From IMG/VR virus record IMGVR_UViG_3300042568_000701, positions 1 to 36,924 of that record: DNA of 36,924 bases. One strand, written 5' to 3'. Positions within the stretch are counted from its first letter, which is position 1. Each line of letters starts with the position of its first letter. Under the pieces are notes generated by a model. The model was given only the letters and a program-made list of their open reading frames with translations. It had not been told where the DNA came from and did not search any database. The stretch comes from a virus. A program made the position numbers and the translations under genes. Positions 19,001 to 25,090 of the stretch are shown here, piece by piece.

Positions 19001-19081
19001 AATTCAATTTGCTCCACTTCAGCCTTTGGTGATAACTTTAAACTAAATGTTGGAATAAACTTTAATATTTTATGTAATTAA
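16061..19081 (+). CDS. Large baseplate/tail protein with P2 gpI / T4 gp7-like segment
   Basis: 1006 aa. About residues 345-410 (helical, with KFIDALAFMTSVNYNVGND and LLKNLAQTLGWGINI) and 440-480 (YYRNLVLNSAYLFKSKGTRK, then IEVLMRLVGAPEALVEF) resemble the 'LYKSKGT-x-x-A/S-I-x-x-L-x-R-L-x-G' signature of phage tail proteins of the P2 gpI type, related to the gp7 wedge core. Such a subunit is expected to join gp6 and gp25, both present upstream. The N-terminal third is beta-rich. The C-terminus after about residue 840 has a Cys-rich stretch (CCKFIPVPCKPC) and then a separate beta-rich domain. The start shares one base with the previous stop and the stop shares one with the next start (TAATG at both). 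Assignment to gpI/gp7 is an inference from motif and context. Confidence 0.65.
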   Translation: MAVTKYTCPPQSASGAGTFSDNLVGFQLVTGGGLTQGNFEFVSSINEKTNRTFNTGNFSDPISLDSMGVSGVVQSKSIFENNFKVYPNFDMSQITNFTLYGSMVKRISVSVETIISKFPAALESTFMGTNYVTGATATNILFNSVYDETVFDLDVSKLRNPFDIDFSVNSTRNLELKEISVSPLRDMTIQYAKYSLYVNGVGYDVKSLTPTTNTSSGVLQISVSGNPFSGQSIVYYSFVIRPNDYEVTKIFNEDLDEVENFLLNRSVTPIYTATFQVPRESEDGTYYTSNQPITWPLYGEWNIDIITKSFENYLIQLNEVSEYFDIYTTNLVSRFLITGSFKEFDTVTQKMEKVLQIYGRSFDETKKFIDALAFMTSVNYNVGNDIPSQLLKNLAQTLGWGINISPITEDDFLGSVFGQKNKDNSQFTGTSQKQTPDELNYQYYRNLVLNSAYLFKSKGTRKSIEVLMRLVGAPEALVEFNEYVYVADQKINLEQFETQFYNISGGTYIQELPTYEQGNTFNIMGVTYTGFTTQTTIQDVNINRGEYPMDFYGYPQAPIDTENYFFQIGSGWFEQTPKHRAPEQVDLNNSVFTGSNPNYQTTLIPYSYGQEYLNRFRDFPFMTLGYNLSAVPDNNKSWTDNEVGIRSNLDGGINARYFADDERLVLNVKNVDLFLNPAQGIVYDVWYMSRQYNYPIPNQGLNYVAPTYCNPHPNIKYPQRGGVDWTEINPQPKRKTFFEFAQTFWQNTINVRNRQYATDGKTSGYPTLSSIFWKYLESQQTINIPNDNFTYQTMIDYVNGMGDYWIRLVEQMIPATTIWNTGVKYENSIFHRQKFVWRRQECCKFIPVPCKPCSLTSNIYRYDCNIQSVECGVYPWYGSSTINSFNAVLGQALNNYLTANGYTLNNCLLNTLTTNWFVEIKINDSTVIQYPFFDGIGYTNISLSSPQPNDWDSALLIALNDLTIYGYDYYLTTTDTVVIYNSICSTSAFGDNFKLNVGINFNILCN

Positions 19082-22000
19082 TGTCTTGTACTTTATTATA
19101 CACCTCAGCCATAACTGGTGATTGTTCAAATACTAATGTTGGAGCATTTAATATAAATATTAATGGTAGTGCTCCTGATTATTCAATTCAGTGGATTAAT
19201 CCATCTTCTTTAGGAACTATAGCGTTAGGTGCTGGTATTACACAATATGAGGTTACATCATTATCTGCGGGGACTTACACATTTAATATTATTGATTCAT
19301 GTATACCAACATTAACGGTTGTCCCCGTAAATGTATATATATCAAGTGGAACGTGTGTAAGTATTGATTCTCATACTAATGCTACTTGTGGTCAAAATAA
19401 CGGTAGCCTTACCGCATCAACCCAAAATCTTTATGGTATAAGTCAATTCTACCTTTACGATACAATTAATGGTTATATTACGTCGGCGTCATCAGTAACA
19501 AATACTTTTGCATTTGATAATATGTTAAGTCCTGGGATTTATTATGTTATAGGTGATGACGGTGGTGGATGTTCAGGTAAGTCAGAAACATGTATTGTTC
19601 AAAGTGCGGAAACATTTGACTACGGATTTTATGTTGTTAATGATGCGGGGTGTGCAGTAAATTCAGGTAAAATATTTATTACAGGATTGACAGGTACACC
19701 ACCATACACTTATTTATGGTCAAACGGAGAAACAAACTCATCAATTAGCGGTTTAAGTGCCTCGACTTACGGTGTTATTGTTACTGATGGTAATGGATGT
19801 ACTATTTCTAAATCGGTAACGGTATTACAAGTGCCATTAGTTGGGTTAGGGGCTTTTACCTCAATTAGCCCAACTTGTTTTGCGTCTAACGGAGAAATTA
19901 CGGTTACGGTAACAGGTGGAACCGCGCCATATTATTTTTCAGGTTCAAATGGGACTGTTTATATTACATTTGACCAAACTTATACTTTTACAAATTTAGC
20001 TTCAGGTGTTTTTACAGTACAAGTGACGGATGCTGGTTTATGTAATTTTGTTGCAAGTACAACATTATTACCTCCAGGAGGATTTAGTATTGTTGGTATT
20101 GGTGTTAATAATTCAAACTGTAACAATAACGGGGGGTCTTTAAACCCAATTCAATTATTTGGTGGTAGTGGTAATTACACTTATGATTTACAATATCCTG
20201 ATGGAAATAATTTGGTTCAAAGTACAACAAATCAAAATTGGCAATTTACGGGACTTTCAGGTGGTACCTATAATTTAACAATTAGTGATGGTGTCTGTAC
20301 CTTTACCAGTGCTTATACTATCAATAATACAGTTCAATTTAATTTGACGACAACAAGTACAGGAACAACTTGTAGTTTTACTAATGGGGCTATTAACTTA
20401 GAAATTTCAGGTAGTACAGGGCCTTATACTTACTCAATAAATGGGTCAAGTTTGGTTTCGCCTTTAAGTGCATATACATTTAGTAATCTGGCCTCAGGAA
20501 CATATACTGCTAGTGTTACAGACTTTAGTGGGTGTCAACAAACTAATTCTGTGTTAGTTGCTCCATCCTCAAATCCTAATTTTATATTAAATGCGACAAA
20601 TACAGTAAATGGTTCTGATGGTACTATCACCGCATACATAACTAATGGTGTACCACCATTTACTTTAAATTGGAGTAGTAACGTAAATGGACAAACAGGG
20701 TATACGATTAATAGTTTATCCGCTGGCACGTATTCACTTACAGTTATAGATTTTAATGGGTGTTCTACAATATCAAGTGTTATTATTACAGGTACAAATA
20801 GTGTATCATCCTATCAGACATATACAATATGTGATACTGATTTTATCAATTCACCAAATGCGATTAAAACCGGTCCTAAACAAATGTTAAATGAAGGTTT
20901 TTATGATTTAACAATTAATGATATAAATTGTGTTTTAAATGAGGCAATTTTTGAAGCGATTGTGAGTGTTAGTGGTAATGTTTTAACTCAACAATTTTAT
21001 GCTGGTACAACATTAAACGAATATCCTGCAGATAATCAATTTTATGACACAATTACGGGGTTATTATTACAATTTGATGGTATTGCAAGTGTGGATATTA
21101 ATCCCCTAACAAATACTATTCAAATTTTAACTGATTGTGAATCTTTAGTTTCTTTATCGGACGCTCAAGTTATTATTAACATGAAAATATATTATGATAT
21201 CTCGTGCGTTAGTTGTCCTAGTCCTAGTCCAACACCAACATTAACACCAACACCAACTAACACTCCGACACCAACAGTCACACTTGGGTTAACTCCAACA
21301 CCAACAAATACTTCAACTCCAGCAAATACGCCAACACCTACACCAACAAAAACACCAACTCCAACACCTTTACCGATAATACCAATATGTTCTGTATTAA
21401 TTAATAATGGTGTTGACGTATCCGCCTATTTTCCATCATCAAATACTAACGTATTTTTAGGTAATTCTTTTCCATCATCACCAGATATTGCACATACAAC
21501 AACTAAACTATGGATGTATGATGGGTCGATAATTAAAGAATATAACATAACATTAAACCCTTGGTCAAAAACTTTCAACAGAAACATTGCATACCCTTCA
21601 GGTGTTTCTTTAGGGTTTGGTTTAGGGGCCATTAGCAACTCTCTGTTAATCTCAACAAACGTTTCAGTATCTCCTAATCAAATAATTACTTTAGATATTA
21701 ACACAAGTACCGCAGTTTCAACTGTAATTGGAACACTAGGGGTTGGTAGGACTGTTTCGGGTGATATTTTATTAACAACTACAAATAAAATATTAGTTAC
21801 TAATCAATCTACTACTGGTCCTTTTACATCTACATATCTAACCCAATATAGTTATCCGTCAGGTGCTTTTGAAGTTGAGGTCGATATTACGTCAACCATA
21901 CCTTTTCCGTATGGTATATTTATCGATAGTAGTAAAATATATGTTTGTAACAGTGGTGGTCAAATATATAAGGTTAATGTTAACTTCCCATACGCACAAA

Positions 22001-22374
22001 CATTATTTAATAACTCAGGATTAACCATTTTAGGAGCGTCTCAAGTACCAAGTTGTTGTAATACTAACCTAAACTTACCTATAACATCCTATACTTGGTT
22101 TACTAATCTTGATACCTACACATCATCTGATATTACTCCCTGTATAGCCACTGGTTGTGGGGCAAATTTATACACAGCAACATCGACAATAGCTCCTGGA
22201 ATTGTAATATATCAGGATAATGCTTTAACAATACCATTTGTTGGCACTAATTATGGTCTTTCAGGTGGTGGATGGGGTAGATTGTTTTTATCAGATGATT
22301 GCCCAATAACTGGATTGAGAAATGTTGCACAAGTAAATGGTTCAGGACAAGTTCTAAGTAATTATACATGTTAA
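19081..22374 (+). CDS. Tail fibre/adhesin with SprB-like repeats, Thr-Pro linker and C-terminal propeller-like domain
   Basis: 1097 aa. Residues 1 to about 580 hold some seven beta repeats of 75-95 aa of the form 'C..nnG.i....sGg.gPYtY.w.ng......isgLsaGtYtv.vtD.nGC', for example GTPPYTYLWSNGETNSSISG and LSAGTYSLTVIDFNGC. This is the pattern of SprB repeats from gliding Bacteroidota adhesins. A Thr/Pro linker covers about residues 713-765. A third part (about 770-1000) has phrases such as LWMYDGSIIKEYNI and KIYVCNSGGQIYKVNVNFPY that suggest a beta-propeller-like fold. The last 90 residues form a Cys-containing domain ending GSGQVLSNYTC. The start shares its A with the stop of the baseplate gene upstream. 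It probably acts as a receptor-binding fibre; the receptor is unknown. Confidence 0.75.
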   Translation: MSCTLLYTSAITGDCSNTNVGAFNININGSAPDYSIQWINPSSLGTIALGAGITQYEVTSLSAGTYTFNIIDSCIPTLTVVPVNVYISSGTCVSIDSHTNATCGQNNGSLTASTQNLYGISQFYLYDTINGYITSASSVTNTFAFDNMLSPGIYYVIGDDGGGCSGKSETCIVQSAETFDYGFYVVNDAGCAVNSGKIFITGLTGTPPYTYLWSNGETNSSISGLSASTYGVIVTDGNGCTISKSVTVLQVPLVGLGAFTSISPTCFASNGEITVTVTGGTAPYYFSGSNGTVYITFDQTYTFTNLASGVFTVQVTDAGLCNFVASTTLLPPGGFSIVGIGVNNSNCNNNGGSLNPIQLFGGSGNYTYDLQYPDGNNLVQSTTNQNWQFTGLSGGTYNLTISDGVCTFTSAYTINNTVQFNLTTTSTGTTCSFTNGAINLEISGSTGPYTYSINGSSLVSPLSAYTFSNLASGTYTASVTDFSGCQQTNSVLVAPSSNPNFILNATNTVNGSDGTITAYITNGVPPFTLNWSSNVNGQTGYTINSLSAGTYSLTVIDFNGCSTISSVIITGTNSVSSYQTYTICDTDFINSPNAIKTGPKQMLNEGFYDLTINDINCVLNEAIFEAIVSVSGNVLTQQFYAGTTLNEYPADNQFYDTITGLLLQFDGIASVDINPLTNTIQILTDCESLVSLSDAQVIINMKIYYDISCVSCPSPSPTPTLTPTPTNTPTPTVTLGLTPTPTNTSTPANTPTPTPTKTPTPTPLPIIPICSVLINNGVDVSAYFPSSNTNVFLGNSFPSSPDIAHTTTKLWMYDGSIIKEYNITLNPWSKTFNRNIAYPSGVSLGFGLGAISNSLLISTNVSVSPNQIITLDINTSTAVSTVIGTLGVGRTVSGDILLTTTNKILVTNQSTTGPFTSTYLTQYSYPSGAFEVEVDITSTIPFPYGIFIDSSKIYVCNSGGQIYKVNVNFPYAQTLFNNSGLTILGASQVPSCCNTNLNLPITSYTWFTNLDTYTSSDITPCIATGCGANLYTATSTIAPGIVIYQDNALTIPFVGTNYGLSGGGWGRLFLSDDCPITGLRNVAQVNGSGQVLSNYTC

Positions 22375-22384
22375 TATATGACAA

Positions 22385-22426
22385 ACTCAATTAGTTTACT
22401 GGTAATTAATCAATTGGGTTTTTTTT
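22385..22426 (+). terminator. Probable terminator after the SprB-like fibre gene
   Basis: ACTCAATT (22385-22392) can pair with AATTGGGT (22412-22419) with one G-U pair, around a 19-nt loop, followed by a run of eight T (22419-22426). It stands 10 nt after the stop. Its distal part overlaps the 3' end of a convergent small gene on the minus strand, which is a compact phage-like arrangement. The long loop makes the call moderate. Confidence 0.5.
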
Positions 22427-22582
22427 ACCTAAACCACCATAAAGTCTCATAAGTTTTAGAGATTCATGATAGTTTTTTTCTAATCTGTCTAGTTCTTTTT
22501 CAGGGACACCTTTTTCACAGGCAACCTCATACGCATCTTTAGATTCAGAAACCAATTTTGATATTGTTTTTAGTAGTTTCAT
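22406..22582 (-). CDS. Small 58-aa charged helical protein, convergent with fibre gene
   Basis: A minus-strand ORF too short for usual cut-offs: ATG at 22582, TAA at 22406-22408. The protein begins MKLLKTISKLVSESKDAYEV, continues with a Lys/Glu-rich helix (PEKELDRLEKNYHESLKL) and ends GLGKKNPID. Composition is that of a soluble amphipathic helix protein, quite unlike chance translation of AT-rich spacer. It fills the otherwise empty 280-nt gap between the fibre gene and the glycosyltransferase gene. TATTTATA, the recurring upstream element, lies 5 nt before its ATG on its own strand. No family is recognised; a small regulator, chaperone or anti-host peptide are all possible. Confidence 0.6.
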   Translation of the reverse strand: MKLLKTISKLVSESKDAYEVACEKGVPEKELDRLEKNYHESLKLMRLYGGLGKKNPID

Positions 22583-22586
22583 ATAG

Positions 22587-22594
22587 TATAAATA
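22587..22594 (-). promoter_or_regulatory. TATTTATA element upstream of the 58-aa gene (TATAAATA on the plus strand)
   Basis: Read on the minus strand this is the same octamer, TATTTATA, seen before other unit-leading genes. Read on the plus strand it is TATAAATA, the exact T4 late promoter box, 60 nt before the glycosyltransferase start at 22654. It could therefore serve either direction; sequence alone does not settle which. Confidence 0.35.
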
Positions 22595-22631
22595 TCTACC
22601 AAAACACCATTTATTAAGATGGATGATTAAT

Positions 22632-22640
22632 TATATTTAT
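22632..22640 (+). promoter_or_regulatory. TATATTTAT element upstream of the glycosyltransferase gene
   Basis: TATATTTAT ends 13 nt before the ATG at 22654, in an A/T-only leader without a Shine-Dalgarno. It is a close variant of the recurring upstream element of this window and would agree with the Bacteroidota -7 pattern TAnnTTT. Confidence 0.35.
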
Positions 22641-22653
22641 TTTAAAACATAAA

Positions 22654-23631
22654 ATGGATAAAAATTTAAGATTTGTATGTGCCCAACCTGATGTACCATA
22701 TTTTTATTGGCAAGTTAGGGTGTACGTTGAAAATTTTATAGAAAAAGGTATTTTACCAAACCAAATACATGTTATTTTTGGTATAGTAACACCAAATACT
22801 GAACCAACTTCAGATTCGTTAAAATTAAAAGAATTGGGAATTAATATCCATCATTATTTAGATAACAGAGAACAAAAACATTATATTCCAAATATTAAGC
22901 CATTTTTAATTCATAAATGGTTAAAGGAATTCCCTCAACACGGAGAATGTTTTTTCTTACATGATGCTGATATAATTTTTAGAGAATTACCTGATTTTAA
23001 AACATTAATGGAGGATGATGTTTTATATCTTTCAGATACTGTTGGTTATATTGGGTTTAATTACATTATGGATTGTTGTAAAAGATATGAATCTCATCAC
23101 CCACAATCTAAACAAGGTCAATTACTACAAGAAATGGTTGATGTTATTGGTGTTACGACCGAATGTGTTGAATGTAATGAAAATAATTCAGGCGGTGGTC
23201 AATATTTGATTAAAAAAACAGATTGGATGATTTGGGAAAAAATCTATATGGATTGTACGCCACTATATGACCAAATGATGGATTACCAAAAACGTTTCCC
23301 AATAAACCAAGGTGAAATACAATTTTGGACTGCAGAAATGTGGTCTTTATTATGGAACTTATGGTATTTTGGAAAAGAAACTAAAGTAGTTAAAGATTTA
23401 GATTTTTCATGGGCAACCGACTCAATTTCTATTTACGAACAAAGACCAATACTTCATATGGCGGGAGTAACTTCAGATATGAAAACAATTAAATTTTATA
23501 AAGGTGATTTTATTAATGTTAATCCATTAATTAAGTTAACAGAAAATTTTGAATATTTTGATTATGTTGAAGAACATAGTTCTACAAAAAAATATATAGA
23601 TGTTATGAAATCTATAGTAAAAAAACAATAA
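22654..23631 (+). CDS. Putative glycosyltransferase (GT-A-like, DxD motif)
   Basis: 325 aa. The best cue is the sequence FFLHDADIIFRELPDF, with Asp104-Ala-Asp106 as a DxD motif binding metal and nucleotide sugar in GT-A glycosyltransferases; the beta strand before it and the hydrophobic residues around it fit. Further on, the segments ENNSGGGQYLIKKTDWMIWE and EIQFWTAEMWSLLWNLWYFG fit the acceptor-side region of such enzymes, and HMAG near the C-terminus could supply the late His often found. No signal peptide or membrane helix, so cytoplasmic. It sits between two fibre genes, which suggests glycosylation of a virion fibre, or of phage DNA or a host glycan. Donor and acceptor are unknown. Confidence 0.65.
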   Translation: MDKNLRFVCAQPDVPYFYWQVRVYVENFIEKGILPNQIHVIFGIVTPNTEPTSDSLKLKELGINIHHYLDNREQKHYIPNIKPFLIHKWLKEFPQHGECFFLHDADIIFRELPDFKTLMEDDVLYLSDTVGYIGFNYIMDCCKRYESHHPQSKQGQLLQEMVDVIGVTTECVECNENNSGGGQYLIKKTDWMIWEKIYMDCTPLYDQMMDYQKRFPINQGEIQFWTAEMWSLLWNLWYFGKETKVVKDLDFSWATDSISIYEQRPILHMAGVTSDMKTIKFYKGDFINVNPLIKLTENFEYFDYVEEHSSTKKYIDVMKSIVKKQ

Positions 23632-23636
23632 TCTGA

Positions 23637-23655
23637 TTATTTATAGTATAAATAA
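23637..23655. promoter_or_regulatory. Perfect 19-bp palindrome made of TATTTATA/TATAAATA, abutting a start codon
   Basis: TTATTTATAGTATAAATAA: two exact 9-nt arms around one G, placing the recurring octamer TATTTATA (23638-23645) and its reverse complement TATAAATA (23647-23654) back to back. It ends 2 nt before the ATG of the second SprB-like fibre gene, in the 26-nt gap after the glycosyltransferase stop. It may be a promoter, an operator, or both. If the TATAAATA half works like a T4 late box the message would be nearly leaderless. Confidence 0.5.
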
Positions 23656-23657
23656 CA

Positions 23658-25061
23658 ATGACTAACACGACATCTTTACTTCAACAAAAAAACGAATGTG
23701 ATGTAATTACAATATTTCCAATGACCGTTGAGTGTTTAGTTAACAATCCGTCATCACAAAATGCGACTGATGGTAGCTTATCTATTTCTATAACAGGAGG
23801 AACACCACCATACATAGTTGCTTGGAGTAATGGTAATATATCTCCGGCAATTAATAATTTAGGTGCTGGTAGTTATACAGCAATAGTTACTGACTATTCT
23901 TGGTCAGGGAGTGGTCCTGATTATACGGCAACTACAACATGTGTGTTAACCGCACCTATAATACCTGTAACACCAACACCTACACCAACGGTTGTGCCTG
24001 TATTACTCTATGATATTTGTTTAACAGTGTATATACAACCAAGTAATTATCAAATGCACTTTAATCCTAATGGTATATATAATGGTATATATAGTAGTGG
24101 TTATCAATCATGGATATCAGATGACTCAGTATACCAAATTGTTTGGGCTACAATAGACAATCGATGGAGGGTAATTCCGAACACAACAAACCCTGGTGGT
24201 GGAAGTGTTTATATGTTACAATCACCATCACCATATCCGCCTTTAACGGGATGGTATGTAATTGGAGCATTAGGAACTGTTGTGTCAAATCAAGGTCTTT
24301 GTGTGCCGTTACCAAGTAACCCGTCATTTACATATTCACTTACTCAACCGACTTGTACATGTGATGGTAATATAATTATAACGGCTTCTAATGGAACACC
24401 ACCATATCAGTACTCAGTTGATAATGGAGTGACATTCACTAGTAATTCAGGGCTCTTCACAGGAAAATGTCCTGGAACTTATAGTTTACAAATTAAGGAT
24501 TCGTTAAATAATTTAAGTACTGTTTCTACGGCTACCTTAAATAATTTTATTGGAACAACAACATATACTCTTAGTTTGTCACCGACAGTTATTGTAACTG
24601 TAAACAATAACACAACTTTAACAAGACAATTTACTGCTACCGTAAATGTTTCACCACCAATCCCTGTTGGAACAACAATTACGTTTGATGCACAACACAT
24701 AAATCAGTTTGGTAGAGGGCCTGCCCCAACTGATGCGACTATTGTGACTAATAGTGTTTTAACTAAAAATTCAACAGTAATACCAATAACTTCAAGCCCG
24801 TCATCAAGTAATACTACAACACAAATAGGTGCCGGTTGTCAATCGGCGGCATTAAATAATACAGGTCAAATTGATAACTGGGTTTCGGTGTCAATGACAA
24901 ATGGTGATACCATGGTTATTAATACCACAACAACTATGACTAAAATACAACCAGTACCTAATTGTTTCTTCGCAGAATTCGGTGACACATTTTTTGCGGT
25001 AAATGGGGTTATTAATGGATGTAGTTGTTGTAGGTTAATTATGCCAAGTAAAGCGGTATAA
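23658..25061 (+). CDS. Short tail fibre/adhesin with SprB-like repeats
   Basis: 467 aa. About residues 20-95 form one SprB-like repeat (NPSSQNATDGSLSISITGGT, PPYIVAWSNGNISPAINNLG, then AGSYTAIVTD). A short Thr/Pro linker ([11 protein letters not shown]) follows at about 105-117. About 118-215 is a Tyr/Trp-rich module (YDICLTVYIQPSN, GIYSSGYQSWISDDSVYQIV) resembling one in the minus-strand 1161-aa fibre. About 220-295 is a second SprB-like repeat (CTCDGNIIITASNGTPPYQY, then KCPGTYSLQIKD). The C-terminal 160 residues are a further beta domain ending with a Cys-rich GCSCCRLIMPSKAV. The start directly follows the 19-bp palindrome. Likely an exposed, modular host-recognition protein. Confidence 0.7.
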   Translation: MTNTTSLLQQKNECDVITIFPMTVECLVNNPSSQNATDGSLSISITGGTPPYIVAWSNGNISPAINNLGAGSYTAIVTDYSWSGSGPDYTATTTCVLTAPIIPVTPTPTPTVVPVLLYDICLTVYIQPSNYQMHFNPNGIYNGIYSSGYQSWISDDSVYQIVWATIDNRWRVIPNTTNPGGGSVYMLQSPSPYPPLTGWYVIGALGTVVSNQGLCVPLPSNPSFTYSLTQPTCTCDGNIIITASNGTPPYQYSVDNGVTFTSNSGLFTGKCPGTYSLQIKDSLNNLSTVSTATLNNFIGTTTYTLSLSPTVIVTVNNNTTLTRQFTATVNVSPPIPVGTTITFDAQHINQFGRGPAPTDATIVTNSVLTKNSTVIPITSSPSSSNTTTQIGAGCQSAALNNTGQIDNWVSVSMTNGDTMVINTTTTMTKIQPVPNCFFAEFGDTFFAVNGVINGCSCCRLIMPSKAV

Positions 25062-25079
25062 TAAAATAAAAATTAAGGA

Positions 25080-25087
25080 TATTTATA
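25080..25087 (+). promoter_or_regulatory. TATTTATA element 3 nt before the collar-fibre-like gene
   Basis: TATTTATA ends 3 nt before the ATG at 25091 (spacer AAC). Compared with the other copies the distance to the start is very short, so if it is a promoter the message would be leaderless or start inside the gene. The alternative is a role in translation initiation, since no Shine-Dalgarno is present. Confidence 0.35.
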
Positions 25088-25090
25088 AAC

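Noticed and set aside
24300-25061. Diversity-generating retroelement target in the fibre genes
   Set aside because: No reverse transcriptase, template repeat or AAC/AAT-biased variable end can be seen in the window.
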